A stretch of DNA of 64,000 nt from Cymbidium sinense (taxonomy: Eukaryota; Streptophyta; Magnoliopsida; Asparagales; Orchidaceae): positions 344,017 through 408,016 of the forward strand of contig JAKCPB010000332.1 of the NCBI GenBank assembly GCA_021442155.1. The letters run 5' to 3'. The translations under genes and the position numbers were made by a program. Of the stretch, positions 24,663 to 37,319 are shown piece after piece. How positions within the stretch are numbered: the first letter of the stretch is position 1; each line of letters starts with the position of its first letter. The notes beneath the pieces were generated by a model. The model worked only from the letters and a program-made list of their open reading frames with translations. It ran no database searches and was not told where the DNA came from.

Positions 24663-25250
24663 CTTAAGCCAAAAAAGCTTAAATAAAAGCTAAATTGGTG
24701 GAATAAGCATCATTTTAAAAATCTTTTTGCAAATCTCAAAAATATGGAATAACTTGTTTGCTCTCTTGAAGATCTTTGTTTTTGACTCTAATAAGCTTGA
24801 TGAATTGAATGCTAAAGATAACTTGATTAATTATCGAATATGATGGAAACCTCGGTGCCAAAGGCTAGCAAACATATTCGATGGTGACGAAACATAAGGT
24901 ATTTTCATGCTCTTTTTTTGAAAAAAGATAGCCTTAAACTCTATTAAGAAAATCAAAAATGATAATGGAACCTGGATTACTAACAATAATGATATTAAAG
25001 GTTCTATCATACATCATTTTCAAAATTTATTAAACAACAACCCCTCCTTAGAATCCATCTACAACACACATTTGATCTCCTCTAGAATCTCTAATGATGA
25101 AAATCACTGGTTTGTCCTATGGAAGTTGATATTGGTAGTATTCTTCATGAACATTGATTACATTCTTGGCCACGAAGGCTACGACTCAATTCTTTCAACA
25201 TTATTGGCCTATTAAGGTGACCTTGTTGATGTTGCTAATTTTTTGAGGGT
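24663..25250 (+). pseudogene. LINE connector between endonuclease and reverse transcriptase
   Basis: Frame-broken but recognisable linker of plant L1 ORF2: DSNKLDELNAKDNLINYR, a WW/RCQRLANI region, NGTWITNNNDIKGSIIHHF, and a stretch before the RT domain. No enzymatic motif is expected in this part. Frame changes occur near 24.7 and 24.9 kb. Confidence 0.6.
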
Positions 25251-26150
25251 AACCCTTTACTAGATATTTTTCTTGCACTTCCATTGTTTTCATTTCGAAA
25301 ATTAATAATCCTGAATCTTGGGGTGATTTCAGACCTATCAGCTTTTGTACTTTCTTTCATAAACTCATTGGTAAATTAATTGCTAATAGAATTAGTCCGC
25401 TGCTCCCTAAAATTATTTCCCCCAACCAATCTGGCTTCGTTAAAGGTAGATCAATATCTGATAACATACTTCTAGCATAAGAGCCACTTCATGACATTGA
25501 CGTCCCTATCAGAGGTGGTAACATCCTTTTTAAATTGTACATCACTAAAGCTTTTGACAACCTCTTTTGGGATTTCCTCTTTCAAATTCTTCATTTGCTT
25601 GGGTTTTCTGGTTATTTTATTCGCCTCATCGAAAATTGCATTACAAATGCTTGGTTATCTGTTATCATGAATGATGAATCCCTAGGTTTTTTCCCTTCAA
25701 AGCATGGTTTGAGATTAGGGGATCCCCTATCCCCCTCTCTTTTTATTATTGTTGTTGAATATCTATCAAGGAGTCTAATTGATCTTATTTACAATAATCA
25801 TAGGCTATTTTATAGAACTCAAGGTGGTCTTCCTGTCACTCATCTTAGTTTTGCTAATGACTTTATAATCTTTTGTAATGCCTTAATTCCTCACATTAAA
25901 ACTATTAAGAATCTTTTAAATAAATTTGGTAATGAAAGCGGTCTTTTTCTCTTTGAAGGCAAAAGTTATTTCATTCCTTCTTCTAAAATCCCTAGCAATA
26001 GGACCAATCAAATCTTGAGAATTACTAATTTTTAACAATAATAACTTCTTATTAAATATCTTGGTGCTCCACTTTTTAAAGGTCAAAAAAGATCTCACAT
26101 TTTTGATGAGCTAATCCAAGAAATCTTTAATAAAATTTCTGTTTGAGAAT
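25250..26150 (+). pseudogene. LINE reverse transcriptase, catalytic box altered
   Basis: RT blocks in order: DFRPIS near 25.33 kb; KLIANRISPLLPKIISPNQ and GFVKGRSISDNILL; a block with KAFDNLFWDFL (first Asp retained); GLRLGDPLSPSLFIIV; and HLSFANDFIIFCN. The catalytic box, normally F/YADD, reads FAND at about 25852-25863, so the first aspartate of the pair is lost. The longest open piece is 25535-26035. Stops flank it. Confidence 0.85.
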
Positions 26151-27300
26151 TTCACTTACTTTCATTTGGTGGTAGGCTCACTTTGATTAAGAGCACCCTT
26201 AATTCCATGCCTTTGTATCTCATTCAAACCATTATGCCAACCAACTCTATCATTAATAGAATTGATCGGCTCATTAACAAATTTTACTGGGGATCTAATA
26301 ATTCATCTAAAAAAATGCACTGGACCTCTTGGTATAAAACATGTGGCACTTTTGTTGAAGGTGGTGCCTTTTATTATAAACTTTGGTGGAATTTTAGGAA
26401 AAATAATAGTCTATGGGCTAATTTCATGACTGCTAAATACTGCCAGGGAAAGTACCCTCTCATTTGCCCCTATAAAGCATGAGACTCTCCTATTTGGAAA
26501 AGACTTTATTCCGTCAAATGGGATGTAGAATCCTTAATTTCTCGAGGGATTTACTTTGGCTCCTCTTTCTTTTGGCAAGACAACTGGACTGGAGGTGGGT
26601 CCATTGATGACTAACTTTCTACCCATTCCACTATAGCTATTAAAGTGAACTCTTTCTGGAAGAATAATATGTGGAACAATAGTAAGCTTATTGATCATAT
26701 TCCTCCCTCTCTTTTAAATAAGCTTACTACTATTCCTATCATTCCTACCAATGAAGATCAGATCCTTTTTAAGCTTTCACATAATGGTGATTTCAACTTT
26801 AAAAATGTTTGGATTCATATTAAAGAAACTCATGATTTTTCCTATGTGTTTTCTAAACTTTGGAACAACAATATCCCTTCTTCTTATTCTATTCTTACTT
26901 GGTGTATTTTGAAAAACTTCATCCTTGTGGACTCCTTGTTGTGGGGTAAAGGTTTTCAATTACCTTCAAAATGCCAATGCCATTTTCACATTGAGAATGT
27001 GAATCATGTTTTTATTAATGGGGCCAATGCTTCTAAACTTTGGATTTGGTATGATGACCTCTTTAACATTGTCATTTTCAATGGCTCCTTAAATTTATAC
27101 CAACTTCTTGAAGTTTATTTTGACAACACTATTAAAGGACACATTAAAGTCATAACTCACTCTTATTTGGTTCATATGGATGGAAATGATGCAAAACATC
27201 ATGAGATCCCTATGAATCACATAAGGATAATTGCTAGAACTAAAAATAAAATCTGTGACTTGTTTAATACCAATTTAATTAAATACAAATAATTCAAAAG
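26151..27300 (+). pseudogene. LINE ORF2 thumb/connector and zinc-binding region
   Basis: Continues RT with GGRLTLIKSTLNSMPLY, INRIDRLINKFYWG, KKMHWTSWYKTC, GGAFYYKLWW and LWANFMTAKY. These are the residues that follow the RT in plant L1 elements. A second open piece (26645-27292) corresponds to the zf-RVT-like segment with W-rich motifs and a Cys/His cluster (CQCHFHIENVNHVF). One stop and one frame change separate the two pieces. Confidence 0.75.
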
Positions 27301-27389
27301 TTGCAAATTTATGGCCAATAAAGCGGGTTTTAACTTGGATCACCACATCTAAAGATGACAAGATTGTTTATTGGGTAAAACCTCATGCT

Positions 27390-27822
27390 AACTATTAAAG
27401 TTAACTTGATGGCTCTCTCATAAAGGTTTAGGCTGTGGTGGAATCTTCAGAAATCTTAATGGTAAAGTCCTATGTTCCTTTGCTTACCCCTTAATCCCTA
27501 CTCTATTCCTTTTACTGAGCTCATCGTAGTGTACAAAGATTTTGAGATTTTCCTTCAAAATGGTAGGCTCAATATTTAGATTGAGGCTGATGCCGTTCTG
27601 CTGATTGATCTCTTGACTTCCACCAAAATGGGCAATATTGAATTGTACTACCTTCTTAAGCAAACTAGAACTCCCCTTGCCCAACTCTACTTTAAAATCA
27701 CTCATGTATGGTGTGAGGGTAATGCATGTGCTGATTATTTGGCCAATCTGAGTGCTAGATTGGATGGAATAAAATTCTTTGATCAACTAAGCCTTCCTAA
27801 ACATTTGCATGGCTTGGTTTAA
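27390..27822 (+). pseudogene. LINE terminal RNase H domain
   Basis: Frame-broken RNase H of the plant LINE type: CGGIFRNLNGKVLCSF, then FTELIVVYKDFEIFL (the Glu-bearing helix), IEADAVLLIDLL (the second acidic position) and THVWCEGNACADYLANLSA near 27704-27765, the His/Asp-bearing end. Found at the C-terminus of ORF2 in many plant L1 lineages. Not functional because of stops. Confidence 0.75.
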
Positions 27823-27829
27823 TTATCTT

Positions 27830-30800
27830 TGCTATGATTGGGAGCTTACTGCCTCTAGTAATTTTACTATTAATGTGCTGCTGCTTCTTTGTTGGTCCGT
27901 TGCTGAGCTAAGTGGCATCTGCTATTGGTTTAATTATCCCAATCTTGTTTGGGGTCTTGTTATTTCTAGATGCTACATATGTTAAAGGTTTAATTGTTGG
28001 TTTGGGCTTTGTGCACTTTGTCTAACAAGCGATCTTGGAGTTGGTTTAATGTATTTTGAATGTATATACTAACCCTTACTTATAGGAAAGAAAATGCAAT
28101 ACCGTTGTTATTATTAATGGTTCTTTGCGGTTTGGTATTGTTTAATGAATTCCTTTTGTCGATTTCTCGAGGAGGTTCTCCATGATTTCTCTAAAGGATT
28201 TCATTGATAATACCCTTTTGAACCCTTATGGCAGCTATGTTTCCCCACTTCTTTTTATTGGCTTATCCTATGGTTACAATAATTTTAGTGTTGTTTTAAC
28301 CTATGTGGATTTGGATACAGATTCTTGTCTGGCTAACCTGTGTGTTTATTAGCTATTTTTGCACGGTGTTCTTCTAATTGTCTTTGCTATTCTCACATTT
28401 GTTGATCAATTAATCATTGTTTTTACCTTTTGGCTCTATTAAAATTGTGTAGATCCGACTTGGTATTATTATCATGGATGTTGGATTATTGCTCCTGTCT
28501 TGCTTAGGGTTTTATTTTGTTTTGTTGATTGGCCTATTGAGGTTGTAGATTGCAAGATGGATTTTATTTTTTTGCTTGACTATTTTTGATCTCTCATTTT
28601 TCTGAATGTTTGTGTTGTTAAAACCTAGGATGCTGCTATTTTTTATATCCTAGTTTAGCTAGTCTTGGCGGACCTCTTCCTTATCAGATTTAACTTATGC
28701 ATTGTATAATTTGAATGGGTGGTTTTATGGCCAACTTGCTATTATTTTCTTTCTTGGTAGTTGGATGGTCTAGATCATTGAGTCTTTTATCCATTGGTAG
28801 TTTATCGATTCAATGTCTTTGTTGGCATTGTCTTGCTGATTATTTTGCCGAACCTCATATTCCCAATTTTTCAAGAGAGATTTTGCAATTTCCTGTTCTA
28901 TTTTATTAATTCCTTACAGGTTTGGACTTTCTTCATGGCTTTTTAGTTTGCCTTTAATGTGGTTGTGGGTTTAGCTGCTAGTTTGATCATCTTTATCTGA
29001 AAGGTTTTTTCTGTTGATTATCTTTTGAACCCTTTCTATTGCTACTTTACATCTCTATTTTTTATTAGAATTTGATATGTGGGTGTAATTTTTGTTTTCT
29101 TGCTACCCTTGTCTTTATGGTTATTATCTATTTCTTGCCTTTATTTCTCTGACTATTTTTGCTATTAACAACTGGCCAACTGCTGATTTCTCCTATTGTT
29201 GTTTTATCCCCCTTGGCTCTTTTCAAATGGTGTAGAACCTGTGATTATCCATCTGATTATTTGGATCTTTACATATGCTCTATTTACTCTGAATGGGTGG
29301 ACTTTTGGCGACTTGTTGGTATCTGCAGGTTGTTGGTGACGGATTAATACTCTACATGTTGTTTCTGGGGTTTTGGTTAGTTTTGTTTAGCAAGCCTCTA
29401 TTGAAGTTGTTGGCTACTTGGTGGCTTTTGATTTGAATCTCTTTATTGGTTTATTATATGCTTATCATCTGAATTCTATGGACTACTTTATGCTCTTTTC
29501 TCCATCTTCTTTTTAGTTAAACTTGTATCTGCACTTGTTTATTACGAATGGGTGGTTCTCAGCTATAATTTTTTGTTGTCATGTATTTGTTGTCTTGGAT
29601 ATTTGCTATCCTTGTTTCTCAGGATTCCAATATTGGATCTATCTTTGTTGGTTGTAGGACATTCGGGTCCTATGTTCGACAACTATTTGACTTTTCTGTT
29701 TTGATTATTTTTGGTCATTGGTGTCTGGGTTGCTACTTTTTTGATCCATGTTTCTATGCTCTATCTACTTGTTTACTAACTATTGTAATGTCTACTTTGA
29801 TTGAGAAGCTCTATGGCCATCTTCCTGTCCCTTGTTGTCTTTCGCTGGCGCCTTTGGTCGCTACTATCTTGGCTATTTTTTTTGTCTTGGTTGTTCGTCA
29901 TATTTTTTCTGATTCTAATGAGGACCCTAATTTGAATCCCCATTTTGATTTATCCTCCGTGGGTTCCAATGTTGCACTAATTATTTTGTTGTTGGTTGGC
30001 TTTTGATTGCCCTCATTTGTTGGGTTGCTATTCATTTTCTGATAGTTGTGATCTATATTAACTATTGTTGTTTCTATTTCCATCTAGGTTTCATTAGGCT
30101 TGTGCTATCTCCTTAGAATGCAATGTTTATTCTGAATGGGTGGTATAGATACGCGCCTTTGTCGCCTTGCTATCTTGGTTGTTTATTGATCCGATTATCC
30201 AATTTAATGTCATATCGCATCGGAGTGTAGTTCTGACTATCTTTATTTGGTGCTATTTTTGGTATTGGGTTATGCTGCCTTCCTTTACAAATGCTTTTTG
30301 CCAACTACTGATATGGATATTAATAAGGGGTTTGTTCACATCTGCATTCATTATTATGATTGGGCTCATTTTTTGGACTTTACTTCTAGGCTATACTCCT
30401 GGCCTGAAAGATTCATATATATATATCATATGTTTGGGATGGTGTTACTTATAGGCTCATCGACTTGCTTAGTAGGATTTCAGCAGGCTACCTCTTCTGC
30501 TGTTGTCTTGTGGAGGGTTTTTATGCTGGCCTATTTCATATGTATAAGTATCCTCATGTCAGGGTGACTATATTGATGATAATTTTCCTGCATGGGACCC
30601 ATTATATTTTTGCCCTTTGTATTTTCCTCTCTATATTATATATAGTTTTGTTTAGGTTTGCAGGTAATAAAGCCCATAAGACTTTCAACAATTGGCTATT
30701 ATCTTCTCACAGGTTTGTAAGCTATGATGGCTGTGATAATTTCACTCCCTTTTGGTTTGGTAGTAGCTCTTGTGATGTAACCCTTCTGCTGAAGTTTGGA

Positions 30801-31244
30801 TGCACATATTTACATCTTCCCCAACTTGGTGTGACTGAGCCTGTGCCTTCTCTATCACAATTCTTTACCATCATTCTCAGATTATGCTATTTTTAGTTAT
30901 CATTATGTCCGTATTACCTTAACTGCTCTAATTTCTTTCCGTTTATATTTTTACCGGTGCTTCTCTCTTGTCCTCTTGCAGGTTTGCTCCATTGTGTCAT
31001 GCATTCTCACGTCCTGCAGAGCATTGGCCCTAATCTTCCTTTTGCTTTTATGTTAATCTAATTATATCTTTTGATTGCTTTAATGTCTTCTTTTGCTTTT
31101 GGATGTACTTAGATAGGGGATTTACTCCTTAGGCTGATTATAGCTCTTTGAGCTGTAGTTTTGGAGTTTATCTCCTTTAAGGACCTTGTAACCCTCTTTT
31201 CGTGGCAATAAAATACCCCCTACATGGGGTTTCCCTAAATAAAA
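27830..31244 (+). other. Long T-rich 3' region of the LINE
   Basis: About 3.4 kb of T/G-rich, A-poor sequence after the RNase H. GAATGGGTGG recurs near 28712, 29291, 29545 and 30134. CAGGTTT-like sites preceded by pyrimidines recur near 28914, 29324, 30711 and 30980. Several long open frames (for example 29581-30006 and 30465-30896) encode Phe/Leu/Ser/Cys-rich hydrophobic strings. These follow from T-richness and match no family I recognise. Much longer than usual for a plant LINE 3' UTR, so another insertion may be included. Confidence 0.5.
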
Positions 31245-33411
31245 AACATTAAAACCCTAAAAATCTAAAACTAAACTAAATAAAACTTAATAATAAAAGC
31301 AATAAAAAAATCTAAACCTAAATAAAATAAAATAGAAACCTTCACTAAAACCTAAACCTAAACCTAAACCTAAAAATAAAATAAAATAAAAAAAATAAAA
31401 AAAACTAAAATAAAATAAATAAAAACTTAAACTAAACTAAAAAATAAAATAAACCTAAGAATAAAAACCTAAATTAAATAAAAACTAAACAAAAAATTAA
31501 AATAAAATAAACCTAATAAAATAAAATAAACACTAAATAAAAAACCTAAACTGAAAAAATAAACATATAAATAAATAAAAAGTAAAATCTAAACCCTAAA
31601 CTAAGAAAAGACCTAAACTTAAAATAAAAATAAAATAAATAAAATAAAATAAACCTAACCTAAACTAAAATAAATTAAACTAAAATAAGTAAAACCTAAA
31701 CCTAATCCTAAAAAAAACTAAACCTAAACTTAAACTAAAAAATAAATCCTAAAAATAAACCTAAAATTTAAACCTAAAAGCTTAACCTAAAAATAAATAA
31801 AATTAAAACCTAAACCTAAACTTAAATAAAATAAATAAATAAACCTAAACCCAAAAAATAAAATAAAAATAAAACTCAACAAAAAATAAACTAAAACCTA
31901 AAATTAAAACCTAAAAGCTTAACCTAAAAAAATAAAATAAAAATCTAAACCTAAACTTAAATAAAAAAAATTTAAACCTAAACCCAAAAAATAAAATAAA
32001 AATAAAACTCAACTAAAAATAAACCTAAACCTAAAAAATAAACTAAAATAAATAAAGTAAATTAAATAAAAAATAGAAAATAAACCTAAATAAAAATAAA
32101 AAATAAAATAAACTCAAATAAATAAAAAAAAAACTAAATAAACTAGATAAACCTAAACCTACCTATTTACTTAATATTAAAAAAAACCCTTAAACCCTAA
32201 ATCCTAAACCCTAAACCCTCAAACTAACCCAAAACCCAAAACCCTAAACCTACAACCTAAACCCTAAACCCTAAACCCTAAACCTTAAACCTTAAACCCT
32301 AAGCCCTAAACTTAAACCATAAAACTTCAAAACCCAAAACCCTAAGGCCTAAACAGTAAACCTTAACCCCTAAACCCTAACCCCTAAATCCTAAACCCTA
32401 ACCCTAAACCCTAAACCTAAAACCTTAAACCCTAAAACCCTAAAGCCTAAACCCTAAACCCTAAAAACCTATAAACTTAAACTTAAACTAAGTAAAACTA
32501 AATAATAAAATAAATAAGAAAACCTAAACCTAAATAAAATTAAATAAAATAAAAACCTAAACTAAAACCTAAAAATATATAAAAAAAATAAACTAAATAT
32601 AAATAAATAAAAATTTCAACTAAACTAAAAAAATCAACTTAAGAATAAAATATCTAAATAAAATAAAAACTAAACTTAAAATAAAACTAAAATAAATCAA
32701 AAATAAAATAAAATAAACACTAAATAATAACCTAAACCCAAAAACTAAACCTAAAAATAAATAAAAAGTAAAACCTAAACTCTAAAATAAAAAAAAATGT
32801 AAGCCAAAAATAAAAATAAAATTAACAAAATAAAATAAACCTAAACTTAAACTAAAATAAACTAAACTAAAATAAATAAAACCTAAATTTAAACTAAATA
32901 AAATAAAATAAACTAAAAATAAACCTAAACTAAAAAAGAAAACCCAAAATAAGAACCTAAAAAATAAACTAAAAATCTAAACATAAACGTAAAAATAAAA
33001 TAAAAATAAAACTCATCTAAAAAATAAACTTAAACATCAAAAATAAATTAAAATAGAAAACCAAAACTAAAATAAATAAACTAAACTAAATATAAATAAA
33101 ATATAAACTTAAATAATAAAATAAAATAAACTTAAATAAATATAAAATAAACTAAATAAACCTAAATCTATAAGTTTACTTAATTTAAAAAAAAACCCTA
33201 AACCCTAAAACAATCCCTAAACCTACAACCCTAAACTAACAACTATAAACCCTAAACCCTAAACCCTAAACACTAAAACCCTAAAACCAAAACCCAAAAC
33301 CCAAAACCCAAAACCCTATACCGTAAACCCTAAAACCTACAACCCTAAACCCTAAATGCTAAGCCCTAAACTAACCTTAAACCCTAAACCCTAAACTAAC
33401 CCTAAACACTA

Positions 33412-33900
33412 AGAATGGATAACCTTGATGATAGGAATATCAATGACAACTAAGCTCACTCTAGATCTGGCTATGGAGATGAAGGCGGAGGCGATAGTTA
33501 TCGTAGTGGTGGTGGGGTATTTGGAGGTGCTGGTGGATATGAAGGTGGTGGTCAAAGAAATGGTCGTTATGGAGGCAGGAGGAGAGACGGAGGTTATAGC
33601 TGTTGTGGTGGCGGAGAGAGAAATTGGGGCTATGATGGTGGATCCTGCTACTGTAGAGGCAAGATGTGGTTCTGATGGGAATTGGAAAAACTCAAGAATG
33701 GCCGATTCGATCTACTGCTTATGAAATTCTGTCTTTATAATAGGCACGATTCTACTTATCCATGGTTTTTAATTTGCTCTATGGGTGCTTGTTTTTTATC
33801 TCTATCGTCGCTTATGTCTTAGAAAACTTGGGGTGGTACTTGGTTGATAAAATTAAAAAGAAGAAATGTTGAATCTAAATTTATTCTCTGTTAAAAAAAA
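33412..33900 (+). pseudogene. GR-RBP 3' fragment, copy 5
   Basis: Common 5' end (AAGAATGGATAACCTTGATG) and common 3' end (A-run at 33893-33900). The glycine-rich frame survives in patches such as YRSGGGVFGGAGGYEGGG and GYDGGSCYCRG, ending GSDGNWKN. In-frame stops interrupt the RRM end. The 99-codon open frame at 33425-33724 is the +1 shadow. Confidence 0.85.
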
Positions 33901-35116
33901 CCTTAACCCCTAAACCCTAAACCGTAAACCCTAAACTAACCCTAAACCCTAAACTAAACCTAAACCCTAAACCCTAAGCCCTAAACCCTTAAAACCAAAA
34001 AAACTTAAACCTAAACTAAATAAAACCTCAAAATAATATAAATAAAAAAACATAAAGCAAAATAAAATAAAAAAATAAAATAAACTAAAACTGAATGCTA
34101 AACCTAAACCTAAAAAATAAAAAATAAAAATAAAAACTAAACTAAAATAAAATATATAAAAACTTAAACTAAACTAAAAAATAAAAAACATAAATAAAAT
34201 AAAAACTAAACCTAAAATAAAAATAAAATATACCTAAAATAAAATAAAATGAAAACTAAATAAAACCAAAACCTAAAAAATAAACCTAAAAATAAATAAA
34301 AAATAAAACATAAACACTAAACTAAAAAAAACTAAACCTAATATAAAAATAAAATAAACCTAAACCAAAACTAAAATAAACTAAACAAAAATAAATAAAA
34401 TCTAAACCTAAAATAAAGTAAACCTAAACCTAAGCTAAAACAAATATAATAAAATAAAATAAAAATAAACCTAAACCTTAACTAAAAAACAAAACCTAAA
34501 AATAAACCTAAAATAAAAACCTAAAACCGAATCCTAAAAAAAGTTAAAATCCTAAACCTAAACCTAAAAAAGTAAAATAAAATTGAAACATAAAATAAAA
34601 TAAAATAAAATTCAACTAAAATAAACCTAAACCTAAGAAATAAACTAAAATAAAACCTAAACTAAAATAAATAAACCTGAAATAAAGAAACTACACTAAA
34701 TAAAAATTAAAAATAAACATAAATATAATTAAAAAAATAAAATAAACTCAAATAAATAAAAAATAAACTAAATAAACTTAAACCTACTAATTTAGTTAAT
34801 ATAAATAAAACCCTTATCCTAAAATCATAAACCTTAAACCCTAAGACTAACCTTAAGCCTTAAACCTTAACCCTACAACCCTAAACCTACAACTCTAAAC
34901 CTTAAACCTTAAATCCTAAAATCCTAAACCCTAAACTATAAATGCTAAAACCCTAAACCTTGAACCCTAAAACCCTAAACCCCAAACCTTAAACCCTAAA
35001 CCCTAAACCTTAAACCCTAAATCTTAAGCCCTAAAACCTACAACCCTAAACCCTAAACCCCAAACCCTAAACTCTAAACCCTAAACTTTAAACTAACCCT
35101 AAACCCTAAGCCCTAA

Positions 35117-35585
35117 GAATGGGTAGAATCTTAATGATAAGAACATCACTATCAACTAGGCTCAGTCTAGATCTGGTAGTGCAGGCAAAGGCGGAGGTGG
35201 TGATTATCTTAGTGGTGGTGGGGATCTGGAGGTCCCGGTGGATATGGAGGTGGTGGTCAGAGCAATGGTGGTTATGGAGGCGAGAAAAGTAATGGTGGTT
35301 ACAGTCGTGGTGGTGGTGGAGACTGAGATCAGGGATATGATGCTGAATCCCACTACTCGAGAGGCGAGGTTGGTTCTGATGGGAATAGGAGAAAAAGAAT
35401 TTCAATCTACTACTTATGGAACTGTCATAAGTAGAGATTCTACATCTAGGGTTTTGATTTGCTCTATTAGTGCTCATTTTTTATCTATGTCATCGCTTAT
35501 GTCTTAGAAAACTTTGAGTACTACTTGGTTGATGAAATCAAGAAGAAGAAATGTTGAATCTAAATTTATTCTCTACTAAAAAAAA
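35117..35585 (+). pseudogene. GR-RBP 3' fragment, copy 6
   Basis: Starts AGAATGGGTAGAATCTTAATG. The glycine-rich region contains GGGDLEVP-like frame-shifted parts, but the natural frame is readable around GGYGGGGQSNGGYGGEKS and GYSRGGGGD. The C-terminal codons are damaged by small deletions after about 35.38 kb. 3' UTR landmarks are intact and end in an A-run at about 35578-35585. Confidence 0.8.
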
Positions 35586-36848
35586 CCCTGAACCATAAAC
35601 CCTAAACCTAAATCCCTAAACCCTAAATATTAAACCCTAAACCCTAAACTAACCCTAAACACAAAACCCTAAACCTTAAAAAGCTAAAAACCTAAACCTA
35701 AACTAAAAATAAAAACCTAAAAATGAAATCAATAAAAAAACCTAAACCAAAATAAAATAAAAATAAAAACTAAAACCTAAACCTTAACCTAAATCTAAAT
35801 CTAAACCTAAAAGAAAATAAAATAAAAAATAAAAACAAAATAATATTAAAATAAATAAAGACCTAAACTAAACTAAAAAAATAAAAATTGTAAATAAAAA
35901 TAAAACTAAAGCTAAATTAAAAATAAAATAAATCTAAAATAAAATAAAATAAAAACTAAATAAGAACTTAAACCTAAAATAAAATAAAATAAAAACAAAA
36001 TAAGAACTAAACCTAAAAATAGATAAAAAAATAAAACCTATACCCTAAACTAAAAAAAAACCTAAACCTAAATAAAATAAAATAAACAAATAAAATAAAC
36101 CTAAACTAAAAAAATAAACTAAACTAAAATAAATAAAATCTAAAAATAAACCTAAAATAAACTAAGCCTAATCATAAACCTAAAATAAATAAAATAAAAT
36201 AAACTAAAATAAACCTAAACCTAAACTAAAAAATAAAACCTAAAATAAACCTAAAATAAAACCTAAAACCTAAAAAAAAAAATAAATAAAACCTAAACCT
36301 AAACCTAAAAAAAAAAAAAAAAACCTAAAACTAAAAAAGTAAAATAAAATAAAACTAAACTAAAAAATAAACCAACATATAAAATACTAAAATAAAACCT
36401 AAACTAAAATAAATAAACTAAAATAAATACATTAAACTAAATAAAAATAAAATAAACCTAAATAAAATAAAAAATAAAATAAACTCAAATAAATAAAAAA
36501 TAAACTAAATAATCTAAATAAACATAAACCTATTGGTTTACTTAATTAAAAAAATCCTAAACCCTAAATCTTAAACCCTAAACCTTGAACCATAAACCCT
36601 TAAACTAACCCTAAACCTAAACCCTAAACCTTAAACCTAAAACCTTAAACCTACAACCCTAAACCCTAAACCCTAAAACCCTAAACCAGAAACCCTCAAC
36701 CCTAAACCCTAAACCCTCAACCTTAAACCCTAAACCTTAAATCCTAAACCCTAAACCCTAAAACCAACAAAAATAAACCCTATTCAACAAACACTAAACC
36801 CTAAAGTAACACTAAACCTTAAATTAACCCTAAACCCTAAACTAACCC

Positions 36849-37319
36849 TAAACCATAAGAATGTAAACCTTGATGGCAAGAACATCCAACCAGGCTCGGC
36901 TAGATCAGAGGGAAGCAAAGGCGAGGAGTGGCATTGTAATGGTGGGGGGATCTGGAGGTGTTAGTGGATAAGGTGGTGGTGTGAGTAGGTGGTTATGGAG
37001 CGAGGAGCATGAAGGTTACAACTGTGGTGGTGGCAGAGGGAGAGAATGGGGATATGATGATGGATCCCACTAATCGAGAGGCAGGGGTGGTTCTTATGGG
37101 AATTGGAGAAACTGAAGGACGACTGATCCGATCTATTGCTTATGAAACTGTGTCTTTACAGTAGAGATGGTTATACTTATCTAGGGTTTTTGATTTGCTT
37201 TATAGGTGCTCATTTTTTAGCTATGTCGTCACTTATGTCTTAGAAAACTTGGGGTGCTACTTGGTTGATGAATCAAAAAGAAGAAATGTTGAATATGAAT
37301 TTGTTCTCTATTAAAAAAA
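36849..37319 (+). pseudogene. GR-RBP 3' fragment, copy 7
   Basis: Starts AGAATGTAAACCTTGATGG, with several short deletions in the RRM end and glycine-rich part, so no long frame remains. The 3' part is clear: SRGRGGS-like residues, GNWRN and TGA near 37112-37114, then the 3' UTR and an A-run at 37313-37319. Confidence 0.8.

Larger units (their letters stand above)
24341..31244 (+). mobile_element. L1-type LINE, 5'-truncated, inserted in the telomere-like array
   Basis: Plus-strand non-LTR retrotransposon. The order is: end of an AP-type endonuclease, reverse transcriptase, a zinc-finger/connector region, terminal RNase H, then an unusually long T-rich 3' part ending near an AATAAA at 31206-31212 and a short A-rich tail. 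ORF1 and most of the endonuclease are missing. Both flanks are CCCTAAA/A-rich array, so the exact ends and any target duplication cannot be resolved. Stops and frameshifts throughout; inactive. Confidence 0.85.

Noticed and set aside
29581..30896. Hydrophobic Cys/Phe/Leu-rich frames that look like multi-pass membrane proteins
   Set aside because: The T-rich strand forces Phe, Leu, Ser, Cys and Val codons. The frames overlap each other, begin and end without context, and match no known transporter pattern.
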